A stretch of DNA of 64,000 bases. Origin: Entomortierella parvispora (taxonomy: Eukaryota > Mortierellomycota > Mortierellomycetes > Mortierellales > Mortierellaceae). How positions within the stretch are numbered: the first letter of the stretch is position 1; each line of letters starts with the position of its first letter. This document shows positions 10,516 through 22,013 of the stretch, piece after piece. Under the pieces are notes generated by a model. The model did not search any database, was not told the DNA's origin, and worked only from the letters and a program-made list of their open reading frames with translations. The translations under genes and the position numbers were made by a program. The stretch spans positions 1,364,001 through 1,428,000 of the forward strand of contig OY752145.1 in the NCBI GenBank assembly GCA_963573315.1. Reading direction: 5' to 3'.

Positions 10516-13369
10516 ATGGTCGAGGTTCTTCGCGACAACTTTTATTCTGAGCTGCCTTGGATAAAGGCAGCCATCGAAGAATGTGACTTTATTGCGATTG
10601 ACGCCGAGTTCTCGGGTAGATGTTCATTTCATACACCGTGGTGGGGCTAATATGATTCAGAAGACTTGCAACTGACATCATATGTTTTGCGCGGCACTTC
10701 CTCCACTTTAGGCCTGCACACTGAGCCCAACAAGAGGAATCACAACACCACGATGGAAGAAGGATACGAGGAGCTAAGAAAGAGCGCATCGCAGTTCATG
10801 ACAGTGCAAATTGGGATTTCAACCTTCCATTTCGATCCTTCCAACGGAAGTTACATTGCCCGACCATTCAACTTCTTCGTTTTTCCAACATCACTTACCG
10901 GGTACGCGCCGCAAGGGAGATGTTTCCTGACTGAAGCTTCTAGTTTTGATTTCTTGGCCCGCAACCATTTCGACTTCAACAAGTGGATTTACCAAGGTAC
11001 GGCGATCTCTGACATCACTCAGAGGATTCATTTTCTATTTCGATTCTCTTAACTGATCGGACCATTACTATTGCATCGCTGCAGGTGTACCTTACATGAC
11101 GCCACAGGAAGAAGAAGTTTACAGGGCCGAGAGAGAGCGATTTGCAAACAATGACCTCGACGTGATCCAAGTGGATGAAGCTAATGCTCAGTGGATCGCA
11201 GAAACAATGTAGGCTTAAACGCTGGCGCTACCGCTCAGATCTGCATTATCAGGCTGCAGGATCCAATGCTAATAGTTTCTGAAACCCTTGGCTTTTATGT
11301 CTCGGTAGTGATCGAATCACAGCGTGGAAGTCGGATCCAAATGCTTTCAACTTTGTCAATATCCTCTGCAAATCGCCCTACCAACGTCGCCTTGTGTACC
11401 AAGAAGTTCGCCGTTTGTAAGGAAAATATGATGTCAAAAACAATCGTGACCGGATGATTTGAAAAGTGACCTTACTTGACGTTGAACTTACTGATGTATG
11501 CACCGATACTATTGCCTCTTTAGGTGGCCCACTGAGCTAAATGCACAGGCGAGACTTCCAAACATTACCATCACAAAAACAACGCCACAGCAATTGGAAA
11601 TGCAACGTCAACAGAGACGGTCGGATGCTGAGGTTTGCATTCACTTTTAGTATATTGAACTCGAGAAATACCGGCGTAAAGGACCAGTTTACCAAACAAA
11701 ACTCTATCGTTCGTTTCTTTTAGAGAGACATTGATCAGTCGCGTGGATTTAGAACTGTAATCGACATCTTATCCCAGTGCAAAAAGCCGATCGTGGGCCA
11801 CAATGTGGTGGTTGACATGGCCTATATCCTGGCCCAATTTGTTGGACCACTACCACCCACAATGGAGCTTTACAAGAAGATGATTCACCAGACATTTCCG
11901 ACGTAAGTAGCTGGTTGATTTGTTCTCAAGTTCTTTCAGTGATCACTATGGGCGATAGCACTAACCAATATTTTTGGTTTGTAAAGCTTGATCGATACCA
12001 AATATGTGTCTTGTACCGCCGATGCAATTAGGGTAACGATATGTGTTCATGCTTCTATACCATTTTTATTGAATTGTAGTGCTCATTTTGATCCCTTCGG
12101 TTGCTCCTCTTTCATATTTAGGGATTGACAAGTGATTCGTCTCTTGGTGGATTGGAAAATTTGGTGGCGAATGTTGCCTTCATGGGCTGTCCCAACGTTT
12201 GTATGATTTATTGGCCTGTCTGTCAATTCTGTGTTATTAAATTAGTCGCTGACCTTTGAGATCGCTTTGAACAGGCCTTGATTATCGACACAACCGGTAC
12301 TTTCGACAGATGCACGGACAAGACTTTGCTCATGAGGCGGGATACGATGCCTATATTACAGGCACTATCCTGATTCGCATGCTCTCACACATCTGTATGT
12401 TGCTAAAGGTGTTTCATATTCCTTCTTTCAGCAGGTGAATAGTTTCTCACATGATTTGTTTATCATTGAAATTATGATAGCGAGAACTTACCGACCTCCT
12501 CCACCTGCACAAGTTCCCGTTACTGGCACTAATGGCTCAGGACAACAAAAAGGAACCAACGCGTCGAGTTTGAGTGGAAAAGTACCTGTCAATAAGAATG
12601 GAGCCAAAAAATCCGGCAACGTCAACGCTAGAGCAGCCACGCCACTAGCTCCTGCTGTATCAAAACCAACACTGGCACCTTCAGTTGTGGATGTTCCAGC
12701 GACTCCTGCAGCACCTAAAAAATTCTCGTACGCCGATGTGGCCAATCGCCAAAAGATGGCAGCTGCAGCTGCAGCTACAGCTACAGCTTCTGCGCCAATG
12801 AAGACAGCCCCTGCAGCCACAGTAGTGGATGCGCCTGCACCCGCGCCTGCGCCAGTAGTGATGAAGGAAGACGTGAAACAAGATCAGGCAGATGAATCGG
12901 TCAATGATTTCAACTATGAGTACACTCAGCAGCCCATTTTCTCAGTAAGTGGCAGACCCTTTTCATTCGACAGCCCTGCGATCAAGACGCTCTTCAATAT
13001 CCTCCACTGGGGCCGGTCAAACCATGGATGTATCAACTTGACAACCCCATAGTACTGTACCTGAGTAACCTGAACAGCCAACTCATGCTAATAAAAACAG
13101 TCCCTGTTTCTATATGTACATGTCAGCCGTCAGGCATGTACACCGGACGTGCTCTCAATTTTCCTGGGGTAGCAGTTCCAGGTCCCTCCCCTTTACCACC
13201 CCTCTATCGTACCCCTCTCCTTCCAAAGCCCCTCAGTCTCCTCTCTTCATTGGCAATATGGCTTGCTTCTTGTCTGGACTTCAGTCTACGGACTGGAGAA
13301 GATCGATTACTCCTTGTCACTCAGACACCTGAATTTCCGTTGGAAAACCGACTCTCCTCGTCTCCTTGA
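10516..13369 (+). CDS. PARN: Poly(A)-specific ribonuclease, PARN/CAF1 family
   Basis: Eleven exons can be joined in frame: 10516-10615, 10712-10996, 11085-11208, 11309-11416, 11524-11632, 11724-11902, 11987-12032, 12122-12200, 12275-12394, 12481-12944 and 12974-13369, for about 669 residues. The DEDDh nuclease residues are visible: DAEFSG in exon 1, VGHNVVVDMAY in exon 6, and HEAGYDAYITG in exon 9. PARN-specific text includes YIARPFNFFVFP, SFDFLARNHFDFNKWI and QGVPYMTPQEEE. The enzyme removes poly(A) tails from the 3' end and also trims small RNAs. An Ala/Pro-rich linker containing FSYADVA follows. I see no RRM, and the 3' end is uncertain: the final exon is read open to 13369, but an extra intron is possible. 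Gene start and catalytic core are secure. Confidence 0.88.
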
Positions 13370-14384
13370 CCCCACGCGACCTTCATAATACTAAGGGCCG
13401 TTATGTGAGGAACGCAGGATATTGTTTTCTTGGATGCCTGTCGTGGGGTAGACTGCGGACTAGATACAACAACACGCTCTACAAGACTTTCGAGTGAGGC
13501 CCTATACTACTAGTTGAGTGGTCTATCTATTTTGAGCCTCAAGCAAGTCCCAGCCGTCAAAAGTTGCTATGCATTCCAAGAACTGCATGGGAGGGGGGTT
13601 GGGGGTGAGGAGGGGAACCCAGGGGAGCCCGATAAATGTCTGACAGACTGTTTTATTGACTCTAAAACTCGACTCTTCTAAAATCACTTTGGATTGTTGC
13701 CTCGCCTTTCCTCCAGGCATGCACGCACAAGCTAAATATACATCACACATTTGTTGAACCACGAAAGGAGCACCATCGACTATCATGACAACCGACCATT
13801 TTTGCTCATGGTAGTACCACACAAGACTGCTCTATTTCGCTTACAGAGCAAGAGCCAGCGCTGTGGGTCTGTGCTGTTGTTGATTTTCAACTTCAAACGT
13901 GAACAGGGGAGATGCAAGGACCAGACAATGTGAGCCCAATCTGGAAATTGATCCTCCCCAGAAGGAATGCCCCCCCAAACGCGCACGGCAATTCTCCTTA
14001 ACCCTACGTCTCCGTTATTTTTTTTCTCCCTCCACCAGCATCCCTGCCTTTGAACTGAGAGCCTTGGGTAGTAAAGACGCGAGTGCATGGACAGGGCTAT
14101 TGTTATCGCCACTATGGCAGTCTGAGGAGCTAGGTACCAGACGTTCAAACGGGAACGGCTGCCATCTATCTTTGGCGTAAAGTGGGCACCCGAAAATACC
14201 AACCTGGAAATCTGCTATAAAAGGGAAGACCAAGTGGGGTTCTTTTCATTCTTCATTCGTACCTCAACAACTCTTCCAGCTTCAACAGCAGCACCTCTCT
14301 CCCTTCTCAAGCACCAACTCTTCACCTTACCCCTCCCTAAACCCTACTCTACCCTACCCTACCCTACCCTCCCTTTCCATCAAA
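13370..14384. promoter_or_regulatory. Intergenic region and promoter of the secreted Val/Ala-rich protein gene
   Basis: About 1 kb without a supported gene. A TATA box, TATAAAAG, lies at 14216-14223, about 160 bp before the ATG at 14385. The 5' UTR just before the start holds a run of ACCCT pentamers (14341-14371). The strong TATA box suggests regulated or high expression. Confidence 0.6.
14341..14371 (+). repeat. ACCCT pentanucleotide repeat in a 5' UTR
   Basis: Five-base units (ACCCT) occur about five times with one interruption, 15-45 bp before the ATG at 14385. They resemble but do not equal the fungal telomere repeat CCCTAA. It is most likely a pyrimidine-rich leader expanded by slippage. 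Confidence 0.8.
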
Positions 14385-15104
14385 ATGAGAATCAACTCCT
14401 TTGTCCCCGCCATCTTGGCCCTTTCCTTCTTCTCTGCCTCTACCCAGGCCCTCCCCACTCCCCTGGATCAATCAAACGCGGTCGCCCTCCTCAAGCGCGG
14501 CGGCAGCAACGTGGTCGATGCCCTCGTCAAGCTCTTTGTCGATGCCGAGACCAAGGTTTTGCTCGATGCCTGTGTGAGTCTCGAAACCAATGTCTGCGCG
14601 GATGTGACCGTCAAGCTCGACGCCTCCGCCAATGTCCTCGGAGGATTGATTACCGCCAACGTGGACGTGAAGGACCTGGAGGTCAGCGCCAAGACGGCGG
14701 TCGATGTCGACATCAAGGCCAATGTGCAGGCGGAAGTCAAAGCCATTGTTATCGCCAACGTGGAAGCTCATGTGAAGAAAGAGGTGGTGTGTGTCTGCCC
14801 CAAATTGGACGACGCGTGCTTCAAAGCGAACGCTAAAACTATCGTAGCCAAGGTTGTAGCGCTGATCCAGGTCGATGTGGCCACGCTTGTGGCCAAGATC
14901 AAGGCTGACTTGGCTGTGAATGCAAAGGTCCGCGTCAATGCTACGATCAAGGATTTGGCTGTCCACTTGGGTCTTGCCAACATCGATGTCCACGCCATCA
15001 TCCATGTTCGCTCCGATATCGATGCCCATCTCCAGGCCTTTGTGGACGTGTGCGCCAATGTAGCCGTTAACGCGCAGTTGATTGCTGAGGTCGCTGCTCT
15101 CTAG
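14385..15104 (+). CDS. Secreted Val/Ala/Asp-rich amphipathic repeat protein, unknown function
   Basis: An intronless 239-residue protein. Residues 1-22 are a classic signal peptide (MRINSFVPAILALSFFSAST, then QA). A dibasic KR at 37-38 is a Kex2-like site, so the mature form probably starts at the following GGSNVVD. The mature part has very little aromatic residue and alternates Val/Ile/Leu/Ala with charged residues (VDVKDLEVS, VDVDIKANVQAEVK). A degenerate ANV/ANI-x-V unit recurs at least six times. Six cysteines (DAC, NVC, VVCVC, DAC, DVC) could form three disulphides. I do not recognise the family. A surface-active wall or secreted coat protein is one guess. A TATA box and ACCCT-rich leader precede it, and an AATAAATAAA signal follows near 15246. 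Confidence 0.85.
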   Translation: MRINSFVPAILALSFFSASTQALPTPLDQSNAVALLKRGGSNVVDALVKLFVDAETKVLLDACVSLETNVCADVTVKLDASANVLGGLITANVDVKDLEVSAKTAVDVDIKANVQAEVKAIVIANVEAHVKKEVVCVCPKLDDACFKANAKTIVAKVVALIQVDVATLVAKIKADLAVNAKVRVNATIKDLAVHLGLANIDVHAIIHVRSDIDAHLQAFVDVCANVAVNAQLIAEVAAL

Positions 15105-15788
15105 AACATGAACATCTTATTTTTTTTTGATTCGAGTACTTCATTTCCTCTTTTCCTCGGTCTTTCTCTTCCTCAATTTCTGCCAATGCCATTCTTACCT
15201 CATCATCCTATTTGCCATTACGAGTTTGCAAAAACAATCATGATTAATAAATAAAAAAAATACGTGTCTTTTAATCAAAACCATTTCTCACCTTCAAAGA
15301 CAGAGTGACTTGACCATTTCTGAGTATTGAAAAATACAAGATGTTTCTACTGGCAAACTCAAGTCTCTGTGTGGGTTCCGCCATCATTATCCTCAAGCTC
15401 TCGAACCATGCGCTGAGCGAGCATAGGTTAAACTTGCACTCGCATACTGTAATAGGCATCATTTTTGGGGGGGCTTCCAGCCTGTGTAAGCGAAACGAGC
15501 CGTAGTCGACGTAAAATCGACGCCTGGTATATACTATCATCGCACATACTGCGGCACCAACATCAGAGAAGTGACGTCTAAAATCAGCGAGCCGTACGTG
15601 GATCTGGCCGCCCCGCACTACGGCCGTGCAAATCCCACGTACAAGTGTGTTTACATTCTGCGTGTGGCCAGGCACCACCGCTCCTCTTCCGAGCCAGCGA
15701 TCCCCTTCCCAATCTTCGTTTTGATTTCGAATTCGCTTCTCTGTTCAGTTCCATCCTCTCCCCTCTCCCCACACATCACAGATCAACC
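15105..15788. promoter_or_regulatory. Intergenic region and ATP synthase alpha promoter
   Basis: The first 150 bp is the T- and CT-rich 3' UTR of the secreted protein gene, with ATTAATAAATAAA near 15242. The rest is the promoter of the next gene. A CT-rich tract (CCTCTCCCCTCTCCCCACAC) ends just before ATG 15789. I see no TATA box and no gene. Confidence 0.5.
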
Positions 15789-18538
15789 ATGCTTCGATCT
15801 CTCACCCGCGCTGCCCGCCCCGCCGCCATCGCCTTGGCCCGCTCCTCCCCCGTGGTAGGTCCAAGTTCGCTTTCTGCCCCACAGCCCGATCGACTCTGGA
15901 ATCACATTCTTCACCATCCTCGCTCTCCCGCATTCTCCCCCCCCCCCCCCCCCCCCCCCCTTCTCGTTTCCAACCGCCGCCTGGGGCCCTCTCTTTGTCA
16001 AACAACTCGCGATTCTTGTGCATCAAGGATCAACTCTCCTCTCCTTCTCGATTGCGACCACCTTCCCTCCTCCCTTCCTGCAAGGGCGGTTCTTTCCTCT
16101 TTTCTCTTCTCTCATCCGTCGTGCTCCCCTCCCCTTTCCCCTGGGAAGATTGAACGTCACCTTGATCTATCAAAAGCGAGTAATCCCTGATCGGGACTTT
16201 GGGGACTGAGAACAGACGATAATATGACATCGAAACAACCGCAAAGCTATCCTATCGACAATAATAGCGAGTAGTCGCTACATCTGAACACCTGCGTTCA
16301 TTCTGATCAAATGAATCGTAGCTGTGTACATGACAGACGTGCGTGCATTAGGTCAGGGGAGATGTGATCCAGACACGGATGACAATGATGTCCATTCTAC
16401 TGTTAGCGTCCCCTGTGCTGGCGAATCAACATCTGATGCAGCTCTGTCGGGGTCCTCCCAGTGCGGGGCACACGGCAGATCCATCCCGGTTGTCAACGTG
16501 TTCCTGCATGGCGGGCTCGGGACTGGTCGGATCTGAAAATTATATGAGGAATACACTTGTTTATTCACCGCCGTTGCTCCTCTGAGTGTGGGCCGCGGTG
16601 CCTGGCAAGGCCGCTGTCTACTGATAATAATGCCGCCATGGCCATCTTGCTGTCACTCCTACCTCCCTCTTTACCCTTTTGCGCCTCCCCGCCTGCAACG
16701 CAGCTCTCAACTCTTTGCCCGATGTGAAATGAAGACTAATTGCTCTTCCCCTGCTGATATCTAGGTCCGCGCCAACGTCGGTGCCTTCTCTGCTATCCGC
16801 AACTACGCCACCGCCAAGCCTGGTACGGATCTCACTCTGTTCCTGGTCGACCATCGTCGTGCTCGACTTCCATTTTGCTACGAAAAACTGACAAATATTG
16901 CATTACTTGACAAATACTAGCCACCTCTGAGGTCACCTCTATCCTCGAGGACCGCATCAGCGGACTCAACTCGTCCGTCGACATCCAGGAGACCGGTCGT
17001 GTCTTGTCCATTGGAGATGGTATTGCCCGTGTCTACGGTTTGAAGAACTGCCAGGCCGAGGAGATGGTTGAGTTCTCCAGCGGTGTCAAGGTAACTATCA
17101 CCAGATTCTGCAGGAACATTCAATTGCAACAGAGATGTCTGAACGCTTTGGTGCATTGGACTCATCAATTGACTGTATTTGTTCGTTATAGGGTATGGCC
17201 ATGAACTTGGAGGCTGACAACGTCGGTATTGTCGTCTTCGGTAACGATCGTCTCATTCGTGAGGGTGATACCGTCAAGCGTACCGGTAACATTGTCGATC
17301 TCCCCGTCGGTGAGGCTCTTTTGGGCCGTGTCATCGATGCCCTCGGTAACCCCATTGACGGAAAGGGTCCCATCGCCGCCTCTGAGCGTCGCCGTGCCCA
17401 GGTCAAGGCCCCCGGTATTCTCCCCCGTGAGTCCGTCCGTGAGCCCATGTTGACTGGAATCAAGTGCATTGACTCCATGGTCCCCGTCGGCCGTGGTCAG
17501 CGTGAGTTGATCATTGGTGATCGTCAGACCGGAAAGACCGCCGTCGCTTTGGATACCATTCTTAACCAGAAGAAGTGGAACGATGGTTCTGATGAGGCCA
17601 AGAAGTTGTACTGTGTCTACGTTGCTGTTGGTCAGAAGCGTTCCACCGTCGCCCAGTTCGTCCAGACCCTTGAGGAGAACGATGCCATGAAGTACTCTGT
17701 CGTCGTTGCTGCCACCGCCTCTGAGGCCGCTCCCCTTCAGTACCTCGCTCCTTTCTCTGGATGCGCTGTCGGTGAGTACTTCCGTGACAACGGCAAGCAC
17801 GCCTTGATCGTTTTCGACGATCTTTCCAAGCAGGCCGTCGCCTACCGTCAGATGTCCCTTTTGCTTCGTCGTCCCCCAGGTCGTGAGGCTTACCCCGGTG
17901 ATGTCTTCTACCTCCACTCCCGTCTTTTGGAGCGTTCCGCCAAGATGAACCGCAAGCTCGGAGGTGGTTCCATGACTGCCCTTCCCATCATTGAGACCCA
18001 GGGAGGAGATGTGTCTGCCTACATTCCCACCAACGTCATTTCCATCACTGACGGTCAGATTTTCTTGGAGGCTGAGTTGTTCTTCAAGGGTATCCGTCCC
18101 GCCATTAACGTCGGTCTTTCCGTCTCCCGTGTCGGATCCCACGCCCAGACCAAGTCCATGAAGAAGATTGCTGGTTCCATGAAGTTGTACTTGGCCCAGT
18201 ACCGTGAGGTCGCTGCCTTCGCCCAGTTCGGTTCCGATTTGGATGCCTCCACCCAGTTCTTGTTGAACCGTGGTGCCCGTTTGACCGAGTTGCTCAAGCA
18301 GCCCCAGTACAAGCCCCTCCCCGTTGAGCACCAGGTTGCCATCGTCTTTGCCGGTGTCAACGGTTTCCTCGACAAGATCCCCGTCAACCGTGTCGGTGAG
18401 TATGAGCGCAAGTTCATCCCCCACTTGGTTTCCAGCCACGGTGATCTCCTCGATGAGATCCGCAAGTCTGGTGATTTGAGCACCGAGTCCTTCGCCAAGC
18501 TCAAGGATGTCACCACCGAGTTCACCAAGAACTTCTAA
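15789..18538 (+). CDS. ATP1: Mitochondrial F1F0 ATP synthase subunit alpha
   Basis: Four exons, 15789-15854, 16765-16822, 16921-17090 and 17192-18538, give 546 residues, the usual length. Exon 1 encodes a mitochondrial presequence ([20 protein letters not shown]). The body has the nucleotide-binding beta-barrel start ([20 protein letters not shown]), the P-loop GDRQTGKT, and [14 protein letters not shown] and [20 protein letters not shown]. It forms the F1 hexamer with beta subunits, and its ATP sites are non-catalytic. Codon use is strongly C-biased at third positions (GTC, ACC, CGT), as in highly expressed genes. The first intron is 910 bp, far longer than its neighbours, and contains a 24-base C run. 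A long antisense open frame here is a product of this bias. Confidence 0.97.
15937..15960 (+). repeat. 24-base poly-C run in ATP1 intron 1
   Basis: A run of 24 C residues sits 83 bp inside the 910-bp first intron. Its length is likely to vary between strains and is prone to sequencing error. Confidence 0.9.
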
Positions 18539-18922
18539 AGTGCATACGTTATCTCCCTTTGAAGACGAAGGAATCAAAGTGCATCCAGGCGCACTCTTTA
18601 TTTCAACAAAACACTCTCCTCACTCTCGCCAATTCTTTCATTTTCACATCTCTTCCCCACCACTAAAAAAAAGACTTGTTCGTTTTTATTACTAAAAATT
18701 CTTTATCCATAATGATATCGATGGCGGATGGTTTGTCAGTTGTGTGGTTGGCGGGTGGGATGTCGAATTTTGTGACGTATAAATTTGACAGGAGAGCCGT
18801 TCGACACCCGTCCCCATCTCGCGCTTCGTTTTCATTCTCCTCTCTTTCTTTCTTGCATTTACTTTCCTCTTCTTCATCAACCCATACCCCTCCACCCTTA
18901 TAGACACCCGCTACTACATACT
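18539..18922. promoter_or_regulatory. ATP1 3' UTR and ARP2 promoter
   Basis: The 384-bp gap holds the ATP1 3' end and the ARP2 promoter. A TATAAAT sequence lies near 18779, about 145 bp before ATG 18923, followed by a CT-rich stretch. No gene is seen. Confidence 0.55.
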
Positions 18923-20953
18923 ATGAACGCAACAAACACTATTGTCGTTGACAACGGCACAGGGGTAATTTTTTGACATCTAGCCCCGCGACGCTGTCGA
19001 TGGCAGGATGGCCCGCTTTTTTCGTGGCATAGACGCTCACTGGAAGCAATGGAGACAGGAATGACTTCTTACCATGGCTGCCACTAAAAACACTGTCTCT
19101 GAAAGTAGGCGGAATCACTGCTTTTAAGATTGCGCCCCAAGAATGACACTGAGTGGCGTGGGTTGATGGGAACAAGGCAGTTACTCAGCGGCTTCATCAC
19201 GCCAGGAACTGGAGCCATTGTGCGGAGGAGAGCTGTGACGCATGAACCCACGACATACTTGATGCTGATCACTTCCTTGTGATTGTTTTAAAACAAAAAC
19301 ATAGTTTGTCAAGGTCGGCTTTGCTGGCTCCAACTTCCCCGAGCACGTCTTCCCCTCTGTTGTCGGTCGCCCTATCCTTCGTGCGGAAGAGTCCATTGGA
19401 AATGTCCAGGTCAAGGATATCATGGTTGGTGACGAGGCTGCCGAGCTGAGATCGAGCCTGCAAATGTCCTACCCAATGAAGAACGGCATTGTTCAAAACT
19501 GGACAGATATGCGTCACCTTTGGGACTACACCTTCAACGAGAAGCTCAAGATCGACCCCAGAGATTCAAAGATCATGTTGACGGAACCCCCAATGAACCC
19601 CAAGGCCAACAGAGAGCAAATGGTCGAGTGCATGTTTGAGGAGTACGGATTCCAGGGAGTCTATGTTGCCATTCAAGCTGTCTTGACTCTGTACGCCCAG
19701 GGTACGTTCTCGCACTGTGGGCTTTTGTTGACCCGGGCTTTTGAACCTGCCAAGCTTTTGCCCTTATCCATCTCTTTGACTGACCTCTTGCTCCTCCTTG
19801 ACACTCGATAGGTTTGTTGACTGGTATTGTTGTTGACTCTGGAGATGGTGTGACCCATATTGTCCCAGTTGTTGAGGGATATGCCCTCCCTCATATCACC
19901 AAGCGTCTGGATGTAGCCGGTCGCGATGTAACTCAATACTTGATGAAGCTTTTGTTGCACCGTGGTTACGCCTTCAACCGTACTGCCGACTTTGAGACTG
20001 TCCGCCAGATTAAGGAGAAGCTCTGTTATACTAGGTATGATGAAGGCTTTCAGGAACAATCTCAAAATGCCACGGATGAAAGAGCCGTTTGTCTCAATCT
20101 AACCTCACTGTATGACTCTTAGTTACGATCTGGAGCAGGACTCGAAATTGGCCCAGGAAACGACCGTTCTTGTCGAGAGCTATACTGTAAAGGCGCCACT
20201 TTTGTGTTTCCTCATTAATATTTCCAAATAACGATGGATTATCGAACCTCTGACTTAATGAAACATCTTTCCTTTTGTATGTTTAGCTTCCCGACGGAAG
20301 AGTCATCAAGGTCGGCTCAGAGAGATTCGAGGCACCCGAGTGCATGTTCCAGCCACACTTGATTGATGTTGAGACGCCAGGAGTTGCAGGTACGGTCTGC
20401 TTTCTGTTGTTGACTCTGCTGGATGATGGCTTTCTAATGAGATCTATGTACAAACTGTAACGTCGATGTGATTTTTCGTGATTGTAGAATTGCTTTTCCA
20501 AACTATTCAGTCTGCTCCATTGGACACTCGCTCGGAATTGTACAAGCATATTGTGCTCTCTGGAGGATCGACCATGTACCCTGGTCTGCCAAGTCGTCTG
20601 GAGAAAGAGGTTAAGCAGTTGTACTTGACTGATGTCCTCAGAGGCGATGTTGAGCGCTTCCGCGTAAGTCGATTGTTTGAGCGGTCTTTGAGCCAGTCGC
20701 TCATCAAGGCTGGATACACACTACTCTACTACTCTACTGACATGGAAGTGGATGGACTCGTTTACTTTTCTTTTGTGAATAGAACTTCAAGATCCGTATC
20801 GAGGATCCTCCTCGCCGCAAGCACATGGTTTTCCTGGGAGGAGCAGTGCTGGCAGAAATCATGAAGAACAAGGACAGCTTCTGGATCACAAAGCAGGAGT
20901 GGGAGGAGCAAGGAGTGCGTGCTTTGGATAAGCTCGGCATTGTCCGCGATTAA
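18923..20953 (+). CDS. ARP2: Actin-related protein 2 (Arp2/3 complex)
   Basis: Seven exons (18923-18964, 19305-19701, 19812-20034, 20123-20186, 20287-20389, 20488-20663, 20783-20953) give 391 residues, the usual Arp2 length. The actin-fold ATP site is visible: [15 protein letters not shown] at the N terminus (split by a 340-bp intron), [10 protein letters not shown], and [11 protein letters not shown]. Arp2-like features include [15 protein letters not shown] and [21 protein letters not shown]. With Arp3 it nucleates branched actin filaments at endocytic patches. The stop TAA at 20951 follows LDKLGIVRD. All six junctions agree in phase. Confidence 0.96.
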
Positions 20954-21429
20954 GTCTCGAAGGATGGACAACCCTTGAGAGAGGCACTTTGTGGTACCAC
21001 GGGGAGCGTGAAGGAGCCCTCTGTCAAAGTGTCATCAAATCGGCACCGAGTCGTTCACAGCCGACATGCCAACTGTGTTGCAGTAAACGGCACCACAAAT
21101 AAAATTTATTCATGAAAGAGTAATGCACCGAATGGGGCTGTGGTAACTTGGGTTCAGAACTAATGTCCGAATCTGGTCAGATGTTGCACTTGCCGCCAGG
21201 AGAATGATCGGCTCCAGTCATTTGCGATCGGACCGAAATGCACACAGTTGCAGTCCAGAATCTTCAAGGTCTTGCTTATATCGACGAAGATCTTTACGGT
21301 GGTCGCAGTCTAACATCTATTCCCTCCAGTTTTGAATATCAACACAGTCTTCATTCGCAACTTGCATTGTTCTGCCTTCTCTCCATAGTTGCCTCGCCAA
21401 CCATATTCTCTGATTGCCATCGCTACAAT
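20954..21429. other. Intergenic region before the inverted-repeat island
   Basis: About 480 bp. It contains the ARP2 3' end, with AATAAAATTT near 21099, and then mixed sequence without a supported gene. Its right end meets the outer limit of recognisable inverted-repeat similarity. Confidence 0.4.
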
Positions 21430-21561
21430 TAGTCTAATTAGTATAAATTCCGAACGAGTCTTTATTCACTGAGACTGCTGGTGTATATATACTGAGCAAC
21501 TGCTTCACTCTAGTCAATGACTGAACTAGCTTTCTCGCAGATCTGCGTGTTGTGGACAGTT

Positions 21562-21810
21562 TTAGTAACCACACTGAGGGCCGGATCCCTCGCAGATGGC
21601 ATCGCAGCGGCACGAGTTATCGCAGGCAGCGATTCGGGACGAGGGATATTCCATATGACCGGTGAAGCTGCAGTAGTAACCAGGGCACGCAGAGTTGTCA
21701 TAGCAATCAAGCTCGTATCTGTAGTAGACGTCAGGCTCAGCGACATTGGCGGGCAACGCAGTGGCTGTGATAGCCAAAATCAGGGCGCTTGCAACGGTGA
21801 GGAATTTCAT
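21562..21810 (-). CDS. Small secreted eight-cysteine protein, left copy
   Basis: An uninterrupted 82-residue frame starts at ATG 21810. Residues 1-19 are a signal peptide (MKFLTVASALILAITATA). The mature part holds eight cysteines spaced as C-x5-C-x4-C-x15-C-x3-C-x-C-x3-C-x6-C, so four disulphides are possible. It pairs with the plus-strand copy at 25138. Leader and signal peptide are nearly identical between the two, but the mature parts share only about half of their residues, with cysteines and the PSSRIA motif kept. A TATA box (TATAAAT on the minus strand, 22013-22007) and a leader intron (21919-21822) precede it. The family is unknown to me. An effector-like or antimicrobial role is only a guess from size and cysteines. 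Confidence 0.85.
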   Translation of the reverse strand: MKFLTVASALILAITATALPANVAEPDVYYRYELDCYDNSACPGYYCSFTGHMEYPSSRIAACDNSCRCDAICEGSGPQCGY

Positions 21811-21821
21811 TTTGGGATGTT

Positions 21822-21919
21822 CTAGATATGTGTCATCATCAAATTGTCAGAAAACTCACTATATAACCTCACTGGATCGCTTTAGATCCTTGAAGAACGA
21901 AGGATAGGCTTCAACTTAC
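21822..21919 (-). other. Predicted 5' UTR intron of the left eight-cysteine gene
   Basis: On the minus strand a GTAAGT donor begins at 21919 and a CTAG acceptor ends at 21822, 12 bp before the ATG. The same intron occurs at 25028-25125 in the other copy and is almost unchanged, which supports both. Confidence 0.65.
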
Positions 21920-22006
21920 TGGGTGTTTGTCTTGGGTTGTGAGGGAGTCTGGTAGGAGGAGGAAAGGTGAGGATTTTGGTCGAAAACATGAAGCAAAGTG
22001 CTTCAT

Positions 22007-22013
22007 ATTTATA
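22007..22013 (-). promoter_or_regulatory. TATA box of the left eight-cysteine gene
   Basis: TATAAAT on the minus strand, followed by ATGAAGCACTTTGCTTCAT, a small hairpin-like palindrome also present next to the TATA box of the other copy. Confidence 0.6.

Noticed and set aside
14334-14371. Interstitial telomere sequence
   Set aside because: The unit is ACCCT, not CCCTAA, with interruptions, and sits in a CT-rich leader.
17186-18577. 463-codon open frame on the minus strand, antisense to ATP1
   Set aside because: It lies exactly over the conserved alpha-subunit exon. Strong codon bias of a highly expressed gene keeps the complementary frame free of stops; the translation is low-complexity Gly/Leu/Thr text without motifs.
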